Shown here: positions 1 through 12,117 of the stretch, in pieces
Numbering within the stretch: position 1 is the stretch's first letter
Layout: each line of letters opens with the position of its first letter
Origin: Eublepharis macularius
Taxonomy: Eukaryota; Chordata; Lepidosauria; Squamata; Eublepharidae
NCBI RefSeq assembly: GCF_028583425.1
Contig: NC_072797.1
Coordinates: 21,672,001 to 21,736,000 of the forward strand
DNA: 64,000 nucleotides
Direction: 5' to 3'
Made by a program: the position numbers and the translations under genes
The notes under the pieces: model-generated
What the model was told of the DNA's origin: nothing
The model's input: the letters and a program-made list of their open reading frames with translations, nothing else
Database searches by the model: none

Positions 1-2785
1 GCCCGCAGTCCGGCCTGTTGAAGGGCTCTCAAGACTGACTCCAGGTGCTGGAGATGGGTGGGCCAGTCCGGGCTAAAGACAATGATGTCGTCAATGTAGG
101 CCATAGCATATGCCCGGCACTTGCCCAGCACCTGGTCCACTAGTCGCTGGAACGTGGCTGCTGCACCATGGAGCCCGAAAGGCATTTTCTTAAATTGAAA
201 AAGACCTTGGGGAGTGGCGAAGGCTGTTTTCTCCCGATCTTCAGGTCGCACGGGCACCTGCCAGTACCCCTTGGTTAAATCGAGAGCTGACAGGTAGCGA
301 GCGGACCCCAGGTGATCCACCAGCACATCTGCTCGGGGCATGGGATAGGCGTCGAACTTGGCCACCTTATTCAGCTCTCGGTAATCGACGCAGAAGCGGG
401 TGGTCCCGTCCGGCTTGGGCACCAAGACTATTGGACTCCTCCAGGCACTCTGTGAGGGCTCAATCACCCCCAACTGGAGCATCTCGTCCGTCTCCTTTTC
501 CACCGCCTCCCACCGCTTTCTAGGGATGGGTCGCCACGTAGCCCGAGCCGCCTGCCCTGGCTCGGTTGGGATGGCATGCTGTATCAGGCTGGTGCTACCT
601 GGTCTGCGGGAGAAGACGCCTGGTACCCGGGCCCATAGAGCCTGTAGCTGGGCCCGCTGAGTTGGGTCAAGCTGGGGGTCCACCTTGGGCTCCTCGAATT
701 CTGGGCCTTCTGTGGTCCACGGCAGCTCACTGGACGGGAGTTCCAGGGGGTCCTCCGCCAGCTGGCACTCCTCGCTGTCCCGCTCGTACCACTTCTTCAG
801 CAGGTTCACGTGGAGCGTCTTCCTCTGGCGTCGACGAGGCCCACACTGGACCTCATAGGTGGTAGGTCCTAGTACCTTTGTCACCACATAGGGGCCTCGC
901 CAGGGGTCCCCCTCCTCCCTGGGAAAAACTGTGCGGTGGACGAGGACCTTCTCCCCCAGCTGGAAGGTTCTCTGTCGCGTACCCCGGTCGTACGCGGCCT
1001 TCTGGTGTGTCTGGGCGTGGGCCAGCTGTCGGCCTGCTTCGGCTTGGAACTGCTGCACCCGCTCGCGGAGTTGGCTCACGTACTCCTGGACTGGGGGGGC
1101 TGGGGGGCTGGCTTGGGGGCCCCATTGCTCCACCAGGCGGGAGAGCATTCCTCGTGGCTTTCGCCCATACAGCAGTTCAAATGGGCTAAAGCCAGTGGAG
1201 GCCTGGGTGGTCTCTCGGAGGGCAAACATCAGGGGGTCGATATACAGGTCCCACTGGTGAGGTTTGTCATGCGTCATCTTTTTCAGGGCCTCCTTAACAG
1301 TCTGATTCAGGCGCTCTGCCAATCCATCTGTTTGGGGGTGGTAGGCAGAGGTGAACACCTGCCGGATCCCCAAGTTCTGACAGAGCTGACGCATGGCCTT
1401 TGCTCGGAAGGGCCCTCCCCGGTCTGTCAAGATTTCGCTGGGCAGCCCCACCATTGCGAACAGCTTGGACAACGCCCGGACCACCCCCGGGGTCTGCATA
1501 GTTTTCAAAGGAATGACCTCTGGGAAACGTGTGGCGTAGTCCACGATCACCAGGGCAAAACGGTAGCCCCGGGGTGTGCGTGGCAGTGGGCCGATAAAGT
1601 CCATCGCTATCCGCTGGAAGGGCACCCCCATCACTGGCAGCGGGGAAAGAGGGGCCTTTGGCGGGCGTCTCGCTGCCACCCTCTGGCAGGTGGGGCATGA
1701 GCGGCAGTATGCCTTCACGTCCGCATTCACCGAGGGCCAGAAGAAACGCTCGAGGATCTTCCTCAGGGTCTTGTGGTGCCCCAGGTGCCCGGCCCAAGCA
1801 TGCTCATGGGCGATGCGGAGGACCTCCGGCCGATAGCCTGCTGGCACAAGTAGTTGGCGGACCTCTCCCTGGCCATTCGGGGCACGAGCTATGCGAACCC
1901 AAACCCCTCCTTGCTTCTCAATGCGAGGGAGCCGTTGGGACCTCCGTTCATCCCGCACCTGCTCCTCCTCACGAGCGGCTGTCTCTCGCAAGCGCTGCAA
2001 GGACTCATCTGCCCCTTGGGCATCACAGAATGGGCGATCTGCTGGGGGTCCAGCTGGGTCTTCAGTCCGTGGTTCTGCCCCTGGTCTGGTGGAGGGACCC
2101 TCTCCCGGGTCGTTGGCCTCCTCCACTTGCAGAGTGGTGGCAACTTGTGGGTCTGTCAATTCCCGTGCCGCCTCCCGCCGAGGCCTGGCAATCTCTGGGG
2201 CGTCTCTTCCCGATTTCTTCGCTGCCTGCTGGAGGAGCCTGAAGAACCCCGGGGCATCTCTTCCCAGCAGCATTGGCACGGGTAGGTGAGCTACCTGGGC
2301 AACTTCCATTTGGTGGCAGACCCCTAGGTACTCTACCGTGATTAGGGCCGTAGGGTACGGCTGGGTGCGGCCCATCACATCCATCACCGGGATCCAGCGG
2401 TGCACTGGGGTGGCAGCTGGGAGGAGTTGGGGCCGAATTGCTGAGACTGCACTCCCGGAGTCCAACAGGGCTTGTAGGATCAGCTGGCCTATCCTCACGG
2501 TGGCGCATAGACTCAGCACCTGCTTGCCAGGTGGTGGGTTACTTTCCCAAGCCAACGCACATACCACTGGCGAGGAGGCTGTGGGTGTGCAGGCTTGCAT
2601 CCGCTGCTCCACGGCCTGCATTAGCTCTGCCTGAGCTGTTTGGAAGGCCGCCTCCAACTCCCTCCACATCCTGTCCAAGCATTCCTCCAGCCACAGTCTG
2701 AGGTCTGCTGGGGCTACGGCATTGGGATACATCCCTTCGACTGGCGCCTGCGTCGGAACGGCTTTCCCCGTACGGGCCACCAACT
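1..2785 (-). mobile_element. Gypsy-type (Gmr1-like order) retroelement, internal part: PR-INT-RT, runs off window
   Basis: Read on the minus strand, domains appear in this order. An aspartic protease lies near 2450-2480 (motif LLDSGSAVSAI). An integrase spans about 1830-1250, with an HHCC-type zinc region and core motifs MDFIGPLP, TDRGGPF and LAERLNQT. RT follows from about 480 to the edge, with PIVLVPKPDGTTRFCVDYRE, LDLTKGYWQ and YIDDI. Integrase before RT is the order described for Gmr1-like Gypsy elements of vertebrates; ordinary Gypsy has RT first. I see no gag-like region between the LTR and protease, only a short leader. As far as it is visible the internal reading frame looks whole, suggesting a fairly recent insertion. 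The far end is not in the window, so age and completeness cannot be judged. Confidence 0.85.
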
Positions 2786-3820
2786 TGTCAGGGCTTGCCG
2801 CCGCTGCCGCTGGGCGTGGCATTGGGCGGTCTGCTCCTGACGTCAGAGGGGGGCCAGGGATGCTGCAGGACCCTGCTCTGTGAAAGGAGGGGCGGTATAC
2901 CTCACCCAGACTCCCTCGCAGTCCACTCGCTGGCCTGCTCAACCTGGCCTGCTTGCCCCCTGTGTCCTTCTTCATCCCCTCCTTCCAGAACTCTCCTCCA
3001 AACCTCCACTCTTGCACTGCACCACTCTCACTCCACATTATCACTCCTTACTCACATCCACCACCACAGGGCTCTTCCCAGCCAGCTTTTATAGGGCTTC
3101 CTTCTACTGCCCCACCCCTCTTCCAGCCCAGTCTTGGGCTGCACCAAGCAGTTGCAGCTGGGGTAGCTGATCTGGCCCCACTGACCAGCACCAGCTGTGC
3201 CTTGTTCCCTGGCTGCCCAGCCTCCCTGCCTTGGCTGATTGCTGAAGGCCTGTCCAGCTGCAGTCCCCTGGCTAGCAGCCCGGCCTCCTTGGCTGAGCTG
3301 ATGGCTGAAGGTGGGTCCAGCTGCGGCTCCTTGGCTGGTTGCCCAGGGCTTCCTGCAGAGTGCCTCCAATAGCCCCACCTGGAGTAGCTTGGCTTTTGGC
3401 AACTCCTGGGCCAGGCTACTATTTTCTAGCTGGGGCGTGGCTTTGGGCTGTTGGGGCTGCTGCTGCTTCTCCTCCTTAGGTAAGGTCTTTGGGTGGGTGA
3501 CTGCTGGGCCCCCAATCCCTCTGCCCTTGCCCCCTTCTGCCTTGCTTAGTCCCCTTTCCTTCCCCAGGGGAGTGGGACTCGCTGGCTTCTCTCTGTCTCC
3601 CCCTGACTCCTGAAGCCCTGGGCCTTTGCCTCTTGCCCCTGGCGCCGGCAGGTTCTGGCTCCATTTGCCCGTGGGAGGGGATGACCTGCTGTCCCCAGGC
3701 TGCCCCCTCTGCTTGCCAGTCAGACCGGTTGACCTACTGCCTGCTGGCTGACCGGTTGACCTGCTGGCTCCCTCTTGTCAAGTCTGGGGGCTGGGGCTCA
3801 GACCCCGGACAAGCCTCACA
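2786..3820 (-). repeat. Probable LTR of the Gypsy-type element
   Basis: The GC-rich block between the coding part and unrelated AT-richer DNA starts TGTGAGGCTTG (minus strand, 3820) and ends CTGACA (2786), giving TG...CA ends. A TATA box with the context CTATAAAAG lies near 3087-3095, and a primer-binding-like GTTGGTGGCCCGTACGGGG follows the end. The inner half carries a degenerate tandem pair of about 65 bp at 3229-3350. Only one LTR is in the window, so the limits are inferred and not confirmed by a pair. Confidence 0.6.
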
Positions 3821-3924
3821 AAGATTATATCAAATTTCTACACGTTTAGCAGAAACTGCCCTCAGGGTGGTTTTTTTCCTCAGCTACTGGAGTTCTTGGA
3901 AGATTTTCTGATTTTCTTTATCCA

Positions 3925-4375
3925 TTTCAATCTGGCCTCTGGTTGGGATTTGGAACAAAGACTGCACTTATCAACTTGGTTGATGACCTTTACTGAGAAC
4001 TAGACAGAGGGAATGTGACCTGCTAGTCCTGCTGGACCTCTCAGTGGCTTTTGATACCATTGACCATGCTATCCTCCTGAATTGTCTCTTGACTCTGGGA
4101 CTAAAGGGCCTCCAGTTACAGTGGTTCAAGTCCAGTCTGGGAGATCGGACTTAGAAGGTTGTGCTGGGGCTTCCTGCTCTGCTTCCCTTTAGGACACATA
4201 TTCCACCAGCTGCACTGGCTTCCAGTTGAATTCCGAGTCAAGTTCAAGGTGTTAGTGTTAAAGTTCATGGCCCTTAGCAGCCTGAGACCTGCATATATAC
4301 AGGACTCTCTCCCCCTGTACTTTCACTGGAAGTACACCGGAAGACCAACATTTGCGTCTTGGATCAGACTGCATT
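3925..4375 (+). mobile_element. L2-like LINE fragment (RT and C-terminal part)
   Basis: The translation shows LLDLSVAFDTIDHAILL and, in another stretch, LHWLPVEFRVKFKVLVLKF followed by AYIQDSL. These motifs belong to the RT core and the C-terminal region of L2-like LINEs (CR1/L2 group). The part between them is missing (a deletion near 4155-4200), so this is a dead fragment. Confidence 0.7.
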
Positions 4376-5735
4376 CCCCATAGAGGGAAACTTGGGAAGC
4401 CCCACAAATAGGATATGAATACAATAGTTCTTTATGGCTGGTTACTCCATCAGGTCTCTTGGGTAATCTCTAATTTTCAGCTGCAGAGGTGGGGGGCCTC
4501 CCAGGGAAGGAGCTGAGCACCATGTCTTTAAACTTTTCCAGCAAAGACTGACAGGTGCCTAAGAAGTGCAAGACAGACCTTCTTGGTTCCTTTTCTGGGT
4601 AACTGTCACTGCTAGAAATTGTAGAGTGGTCTTAGATACCCCTGTGACATTGTGTCCAAGAAGGGGCTCACCACAGCACTTCTCTCTTGCCTGTCTTCCC
4701 AGTTGCATTCTTCTCCCTCCTTCAAGATGGCAGACTTAGAAGGCTATTTTGCCTAGCTCTTCCCCATCCCTGAGCCCCTGCTCTCTCTCCTTTTTCTTTG
4801 CCCCATCGTTGGTTCCTTCCATAGAAGCTGGATCTAATAGCTGGGAATCTGGTCTACACACTGTTTAGAGACCTTAGAACTGGAATAAGGATTCTGAGTT
4901 CCTTGACCATTACATTATAAGCTTCTCAGTCTCCGTATCTTTGAAGCATATCTAAGAAATGGAATGTACTGCTTATGATTCATCAGTAAGAATCTTTAAA
5001 TTAAATAATGAAAACTATTTAGGGAGCTCCTAGTTGTCATATCCCTCAGAGACTTGCATGGAATAGAACAGTACAGTAGTGCAACTGAATATGCTTTTCT
5101 ATTAGATGAGAAAATGAGCACAATATGCATACACAAGGTGTTTTTTTTTTTAAATCCTCTTTTTATTTGGCACCAACATTAAATATATCCTTGGTTTATT
5201 TCTGGAGCTGCATTTTGTATTCTGTACCAATTTGCTATGAAGTCTGACTTCAGGCATTTGGCAGTCCCATTGGAGACCACCATATTTTTGAAATGATGAT
5301 GTTATTAAAAGGAGTTATGGGTCTTCGTTGTGGGAGCCAAATCCATGAAAAAAAGAACGAACAGGAAAGGTTTTTATGAACTATGTAACATGCTGCTATG
5401 CACTCAAGTGTTCAGCTGATGGTCCTTAATTTTTTTGTTGACTAAAAAAAATTTATCCAAGGCAGATGTAGAGAAATTAACTAGTCATGTTATTGCTCAT
5501 GAAGGATTAACCGTGTAAACTCAGAGGGACTCCTTTTCTCATTGTGAGAAATAAAATTTGGGTCTCATTGAAAAACCAGCATACTTTTCAACACTTGCTG
5601 CCCATATCAGCATTGCCTGTAAGGCACCTGATTCTACTGTTCCATAATTCCAACCTAGCTACAATTGTTTCTAAAACTGATTCTGAAACTGGAGTCCATA
5701 CAGTTTAGCTTTTTTTTTTCTTTTCAATTTGTTCA
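4376..5735. other. No gene seen; unclassified DNA
   Basis: I see no credible coding region, RNA gene or recognisable element. The first 450 bases are GC-richer and may belong to an unrecognised repeat; the rest is AT-rich. Confidence 0.5.
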
Positions 5736-5739
5736 AATA

Positions 5740-6017
5740 AGCTCCCTTTTCCCTGTCCTACTCTTGATGCAACTATATGTACAGCCACACTGCATTTTTG
5801 CACTGCTTTACCAGTGAATAAAAGTGCATTATCAGTAATGTAGAAGGGGAAAGCACTTGAAGGAACTGAAAGTTGCCACAAGATGTGCATTTGTACATAA
5901 TTCAGAAATTTAAAAAACCCTCAGTGGAGGATTCCTAACAAATTGGTTTTATTTTGAACAGAGAGCGAGTAATTTGGAACGCTAAACTTTGAATGAAGAA
6001 AATGTTGGAAGCATCAA
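5740..6017 (+). repeat. Unidentified repeat family, copy 1
   Basis: It shares blocks in the same order with 10895-11148: ATGTACAG near the start, ...GGTAATGTAGA-like, AGGAACTGAA, TGCACTTGT-like, and GATTCCTAA. The two are diverged copies of one interspersed family. I cannot name the family. The other copy ends GGAGGCATCCCTAG, which resembles a DNA-transposon end. Confidence 0.45.
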
Positions 6018-6038
6018 TACAAGATAGAAAATCCAAAA

Positions 6039-6115
6039 TGTGGGAATACTTGAGGATTAGTCATGACGCCAACTAAGTCTGACATTTGTAATGATTAGAC
6101 CTCAAGTACTCCACA
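6039..6115. repeat. Short hairpin (about 25-bp imperfect stem)
   Basis: TGTGGGAATACTTGAGG at 6039-6055 pairs with CCTCAAGTACTCCACA at 6100-6115. Pairing continues inward (ATTAGTCAT with ATGATTAG) and leaves a loop of about 26 nt. The size is in the range of a microRNA precursor or of a tiny palindromic transposon remnant. Nothing here proves expression. Confidence 0.5.
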
Positions 6116-6210
6116 TCAGGAGAATTAAAAGTATTACATTGATCTGAGTGAGATCTGCAAAACCATTTAAGCGACTATTCCTGCTGACGTTGCATGTAAC
6201 ACTGGTTTTT

Positions 6211-6211
<1 letters not shown>

Positions 6212-6295
<84 letters not shown>
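6212..6295. repeat. Compound microsatellite (CT)n(CA)n
   Basis: About 22 CT units (6212-6256) run directly into about 19 AC units (6257-6295) with no interruption. Confidence 0.98.
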
Positions 6296-6298
<3 letters not shown>

Positions 6299-7010
6299 AC
6301 GAGTTCAGTCTCTAGGTTGCTCTGATCTGTCAAGTATTTCATGATAATACCTGTGCAGTGGAGGCCTGCCTACATATCAACATTTTTATTCTAGAGAACA
6401 GGGGTGAAAAAATGTGAGGAGATATGGCCATGCAACCAGTCATGTCCTCTGGTCAGTACAAACCAATGGATAGTAAGAGATCTCTGCTTCTCTGCAAGGG
6501 GAATTCACGAGATGTGATAAACACGTCAGGAGGATAATGGGCCATATGGGGCACTTCCTTCAGATTTTATGGTTTGTTCTCCCAGCTATGAGTCCTCCTC
6601 ATCAATCAAGATTTGCTGCACAATTGAATAAAGAGATACATCAAAGGAATACAAAGGCAACAGCAATACATTTAAGCTTTCTATACACTCATATGAATTT
6701 TCTTATTAAAAGGAATCATTCAGATCATTTAATTATTCATAAAGAGTTACAGATTCATTCCCTTATAGGGAAAGGTAGTCTGATGCATTGGAATGGGTTT
6801 TGTCACCACACTGTTACTGTTGGCAGTTGCTTAAGATGCCTAAGGGAAGGTTCCTTTCTACTACCGCAATATTTATTTATGCTTATACCCTGCCTTTCTC
6901 GCCATAAAATGAACAGTTGTAGAGTTATGCATAGTTCATGCTATTAAATAATAATGGTCAATATAGTCTAGTTGATGTTGACTTGGATCTGATTTAAAAT
7001 TCTGACTTAT

Positions 7011-7175
7011 AGTGCAATTCTAAACTGAGTTACAACCTTCTAAACCAGTAGGCTTAGAAAGGTGCAACTCTATGGATGGAACTCTTACAGTGCAATCCCA
7101 AGCAGTTACACCTGTATAAGTCCATTGAATTCAAAAGATCTTAGAAGGGTATAACTTTGCTTTGGATAGTATTGT
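7011..7175. mobile_element. Palindromic MITE-like repeat, two adjoining copies
   Basis: AGTGCAATTCTAAACTGAGTTACA and CAGTGCAATCCC start two abutting units. Each has the TTAGAAGGGTRTAAC core and reads back toward its own inverted start. This self-complementary family recurs at 9102, 38751 and 56581. It carries no coding capacity. Confidence 0.6.
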
Positions 7176-7282
7176 TACTCATGGATTTCTCATGTTGTAG
7201 AAGTGGCTGTCTTTCAGCTGAAAGACCTTTTGCCAGCGCCCATTAAAATGGGGCGCAAATACCACCATCTGATGACAAATTA

Positions 7283-7535
7283 ATGAAAGCCAGTTTGATG
7301 TAGTGGTTAAGAGTACAAGACTCTAATTTGGAGAGCCGGGTTTGATTCCCCACTCCTCCACTTGAAGCCAGCTGGGTGGCCTTGGGTTAGTCACAGCTCT
7401 CTCAGAGCTCTCTCAGCCCCACCCACCTCACAGGGTGTTTTGTTGTGGGGATAATAATGGCATACTTTGTAATCCACTCTGAGTGGGTGTTAAGTCATCT
7501 TGAAGGGCGGTATATAAATCGAATGTTGTGTTGTA
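7283..7535 (+). mobile_element. Sauria-type tRNA-derived SINE
   Basis: The head AGCCAGTTTGATGTAGTGG and B-box-like GGGTTTGATTCCCCA come from a tRNA. The body contains CCTTGGGTTAGTCACAGCTC and CCCACCCACCTCACAGGGTG, and the tail GGCGGTATATAAATCGAATG. It is nearly full length. A second copy lies at 13615. Confidence 0.85.
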
Positions 7536-10324
7536 GGTTCTTTTCTATACCAAAGTTTTGGACAGTAACAAGTCACTGAGTATACTCTTAACAGATCATT
7601 ACAACACATTAATAGTAGTGTGTATAAATTTGGGTCTTTAATGGGATTTTTTGTTATAACATGAGAATATAACAATTATCTGAAATGTTTACAAGACAAT
7701 GTACACAATTAATAGCCAATGAACAAATGATATTCTAAATAAGCATCTTGTAAAAGTAATAAAAATAACATCACAGAGGTTATATCCACAGTCATGAATT
7801 CTCATTTTCTACAGAAATACAATAAATAAAATCACATCATATGCAAATAGTTCTACTTACATCAGCGCTCCACTCATTTTCTACCAGACCAAAATTACAT
7901 TTCTAGACCAGTATATTTCTCTACAATCTTAGTAATGTTACCCAGAATGGGGAAGACAAAGTTAAACCCCCACAATTTCTAACCTGAGTCCTCATAGTTT
8001 TGTAATAACTACATATTCTGCACAAGGAACAAAACAGAGTTTACCTTAGTTTTCACCTCCAACAGGAATCTCTGCCTATCTATAGTTTGGATGACAGAAC
8101 TGTTTGGTGAGAGACTGTTATGTTGTTTTCAAAAAGATGGAAGTATTAATCCAGTATCGCTATCAGGAAAGAAGCAGTTTGACTGATCAAATTGTCCTCT
8201 AAATATGCTTTGAATATATATATAAAATCCAAAATGGAGATCTGTTGTGAGGAAGCAGTCAAGTAGTGCTCAAATTGGTCTGCCTAGTTTGTTATATACA
8301 CAGAAGCACAGTGGGATTATAAGCACTTGAAAAGATGACTATGTTCTGTTGTCTTATTGCCAGATGAGATGACAAAGGCAGTATGTGGTTGTGTGCTACA
8401 TTCTGAGGGTTGCATCCAATAGTACAATTCTCAACAGAAATGCTTCCCTGACTACAACTGAAATGTGAAAAAAAGCTTGAGCCACCTTTTAGCCTGTGAC
8501 ATTTTGCTATCCTTATCTAATTTTTAATGCATGAAATATAAAAGCGATCTGTTGAAACATGCTGGTGAGAGATGGCAGTGGTGATAATCATCATGTTGGT
8601 GTGGATTTTTTCGTCTTTGTTTTGTTCAGCAGCAGCAGGTGTGCCAAACTTTTTTTATGTTTGGGATGGGAGGCAAAAAGTCATTTAGTGGTTCAACACG
8701 AGGAATTCAAAAGCAGAATGCCAGAGGTGTAAATGCCAACTGCTTGGGTATACAAATATGACTTCCATTGACTGTGGCTAGAGGAATGCTACTGAAATCA
8801 GAATGTTTACACTCACCTTTCACTGAAGTTAGTGGCAAAATTCCAATTCCAGTTTATTAAAGCATAAGCTTTTAAAGAATGTCACAGGAAATTTTTATGT
8901 TCTTATTTGTTTAAGAATTTATAAATTGCAGTTCTGCCAAAAAGGAAAAAAAGGCACTCAAAGCAGGGTACAAACACCAAAAATTGTAACAGAATTCTTA
9001 AGGGAGACCATTCTTAATTCTTAAAGTCATCATTACTAAAATGTAAGCCAATATTTTCCAGTTGTTGCCACAACACTGTCCCAGGTACACAAAAGTGTGT
9101 AACAGTGAAATCCTAATGGGCTTAGACGGGAGTAACTATGCTTAGAATTTCACTGTAAGTCTTATAAAATCCTGCAGTCCTTAACAGCTTTCCCTGGAAC
9201 AGCCCCCGATGACTTCCCAAGGGACTGTTCTGTAACAAGAGTCAGCTAGTATGACTATTCTAGCATATATGTTACTATTTGGTCACACTAGATATATATC
9301 TAAGTCTTGATCATGAGGTCTAAAATCCACAAGTAACATATTCTTTAGTTAGATAAAGTAATGACTTTCTGCTGAAGAAGTGTGCCAAGGATCTCATCCA
9401 TGGTTTGATATGAATATAAGCCTTTGTGCATTCCAGTTCAGATTTTAAAAGTCACTTTAAAAATACCCTACTGGTTACATTTGCTTTACTTGGTCAAGTG
9501 TCTTCTAACAAGTATCACACAGAAGAAACACCAGACAAATTTCTTTAATGTATTTAGTAAATCCTCATAATATAAGTACTGTAGCTTAACATATGAACCT
9601 TGGCAGTATCACAGTCACTAGAATATTTTGTCTGCGATATATAGAATGTTAATGTTAGTGGTTAATGAGAAACTTGAACGAAGCACCTTTCATAAACAAT
9701 CGCTTATATGCTTTAAGATGTTTGCATTCGCTAGGTGCTTTTGGAAAGAAATTAATATATATTTAAAATATATCCACAACATGATACATTGACTTTAGAA
9801 AGCCTGAATTTTTACTTTATTTTCAAAATTCAATGCAAGGGATTCTAATGCAAAACAAAAGGCCTTCCCACTTAATCTTCTTAAAGCTAAATCCAGAAAG
9901 ATGATCTCACTATTCTACCTTCATGCTGGGCCGAAGGTTATTTGCAAAATTTAGTCTTAAGAAGCAGTGACATCATAATAGTTTAAAGAATTATTATTGG
10001 CTAACACTTTCCAAGGTCTTTTTTCTAGGGACCTCTACTAACCAAATTTTTTCTGCTTTAACAAAATATTTGCTTGATAAAATCATGCAGAATGCAGGTC
10101 AGTTTAAAAGATGTTTCATCTTTCTTTCCATTATTATTGAAAGTGGTTATAAATCACTGACACTGCTTATTTCCAAATATTACTGAGCAGATACAAATAT
10201 TCATCTTTGAATAGCAATTACAGGCAAGTACAACCCTGTTTTTTAAATAGCATCTGGAGATTTTAGTTCTGTGAGCACATTTAACATTGAATCTTTAACA
10301 TACTTACAAACGTACAGGTCCAAA
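7536..10324. other. AT-rich DNA, no gene seen
   Basis: No coding region or recognised element apart from the small palindromic repeat at 9102-9156. It lies downstream of NPR3. A very long NPR3 3' UTR could in principle reach here, but nothing in the sequence shows it. Confidence 0.5.
9102..9156. mobile_element. Palindromic MITE-like repeat
   Basis: ACAGTGAAATCCTAATGGGC at the left reads back as CTTAGAATTTCACTGT at the right. It is the same family as 7011-7175 and 56581-56631. Confidence 0.6.
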
Positions 10325-10332
10325 GTAGGGAC

Positions 10333-10685
10333 TAGAGATGGGCGTGAACCGGGAAACGCCGGCTTGTCATGGTTCATCGTGTTTCATGAACCACAAACCA
10401 GCATGAAATTGTCCAGTTTGTGAACCAGTTTGTTTGGTACATGAATATGTCACTTCTGGGACAGCAGAAGGTCTGCAGAAAGCCCATCCCCTCATTGCCT
10501 AGGAAACTGATTGATTTGCGCCAGGCTGTCTGCAGTGACTAACCGAAAAATGAACCAAATGAACCGCCCTAAAAATTGTCGTGGTTCATCAGAAATGCCC
10601 TCTAACAAATCGTTGGTTCATGAACCACGAACTGGCCCGGTTCGTGACAAACTCTGGTTCATATTTTGGTTTGTGTCCACCTGTA
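10333..10685. mobile_element. hAT-like non-autonomous DNA transposon, copy 1 (353 bp)
   Basis: The left end is TAGAGATGGGCGTGAACC; the right end is its imperfect inverse (GGTTTGTGTCCACCTGTA). A perfect 8-bp target duplication GTAGGGAC flanks it at 10325-10332 and 10686-10693. The interior is built from inverted GGTTCATGAACCACGAAC-like motifs. No transposase is encoded. The 8-bp duplication and the TAGAG...ATGGGC ends point to hAT. Confidence 0.88.
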
Positions 10686-10894
10686 GTAGGGACATTTATT
10701 TATTCTTTGGCAATATTACTTTGTGTTGCTTTTCACTGCTCCAAAAATTAATTCTGGAATTAAAGTATGCAAGGTCTACTAGAGTTTTTCAATTTCTTCA
10801 TTTATCTGTATATTTCTTTCTCTTTCATGCTACTTATGTATTTGTGCATATTGATAAAACAGTGCACAAAAAGCAATCTTGATGTCACCACACA

Positions 10895-11148
10895 AAAAGA
10901 ATATTACATGTACAGTCGCATCAAGTTCATGCTTTTGTAATCAATTTGCATGTGCTTATTGGTAATGTAGAGAAGGAAAAAGATACAAATCAACTGTAGG
11001 AACTGAACACTGTGATGAACTGCACTTGTGCAGTGCTTTAAATTGGAAATGAAACGGAACAAAGGAAGATTCCTAATACATCAGTAGTTCAGAACTCCAA
11101 AATCCAGTGACATTTTGAGGAATAGAATTTTGGAGGCATCCCTAGTCC
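10895..11148 (+). repeat. Unidentified repeat family, copy 2
   Basis: This is a diverged homologue of 5740-6017, sharing the blocks ATGTACAG, GGTAATGTAGA, AGGAACTGAA and GATTCCTAATA. It ends GGAGGCATCCCTAG, which looks like a transposon terminus. The other terminus is not recognised. Confidence 0.45.
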
Positions 11149-11929
11149 AAAGGTTCTTCTGAGAACTTGTGATGGTTGTGCATGTGCCCTTTGAGTGTTA
11201 TGGCCAAAGTATGTAGGTACATATCTGGAAGCAACAATTTCCCCAACATAATTGGGGAAAGATCCTTAGCATTATTTGTTTTTGGTAATACGTTGCAGTA
11301 TTTAGGACCAACTTGTCATTAACAGCATAGTCACAGGCACACACCATAAAATTACATTCTTGATGTTAGGACAAAAGAGCAGGCAAGTAGTGTCACCTTA
11401 GAAGACTGATCTTGCAACTAAGAAGGAGAAACCTCCCATTTTCTGTTGTTGGATCCGCTTTTGTCTGAGTAACAAGAACCCAAACAGAATCCTGAGCCCC
11501 TGCCCAGGAGTGGTCTGTTTCTTTTTTGTCTCTCGACTTATCACCCCTGTAAATTCCTTTTATCTTCTGAGTTAGTATGGGCAGGTGAGAGAAAGAGTTC
11601 CACAGCTTCTTCAGGGAAGAAGAAAGTGATCCTTTTCAAAGATAATGCTGCATTTTCTCACATGGGTATATGCAGCTAACCATATTTGGAGCATCTCCAT
11701 TGTGCACTGCAGGAGAAGGATGTTTCAGGGATCTGGACCTCTCTGGATAATCACAGCTTCTTGATCAATTAGGAAAAGTTTCCTTATTCCTGCAGAGGCT
11801 ATGTCATCTTGTAGTCATAATGGGTATGATCTGCCAGAGGGTCTTTCTTTTCTTAAAGGAAAGAAAGATCTTTCACTGACACAACTGGTAGTCACTCGCT
11901 TCACTTAAGATGTCAGCCTTAGAATTGCT

Positions 11930-12105
11930 TATGCTCTGTTTCAGCATTTCTTCAACCCTGTATTAGGTTTCTGTTGGCTTTAAATCTTTGCAAATTTGTC
12001 CTATTACATTGCTTATTGAAATGTCTTTGAAATTGACTGTACTGACTTACACTGTGTAATCTGCCTTAAGTCTCAGTGAGAAAGAAGGAATAAATAAAAA
12101 TAAAA
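11930..12105 (+). repeat. Interspersed repeat 3' part, copy 1
   Basis: It contains the block TGTGTAATCTGCCTTAAGTC then TCAGTGAGAAAG, ending in an AATAAA-rich tail. The same block recurs at 58575-58735. It looks like a shared 3' end of a LINE or SINE family that I cannot name. Confidence 0.5.
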
Positions 12106-12117
12106 CATTGCCCAGCT

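Noticed and set aside
853-2508. Many open frames on both strands of the Gypsy-type element
   Set aside because: Shadows of the retroelement coding frame in a GC-rich region.
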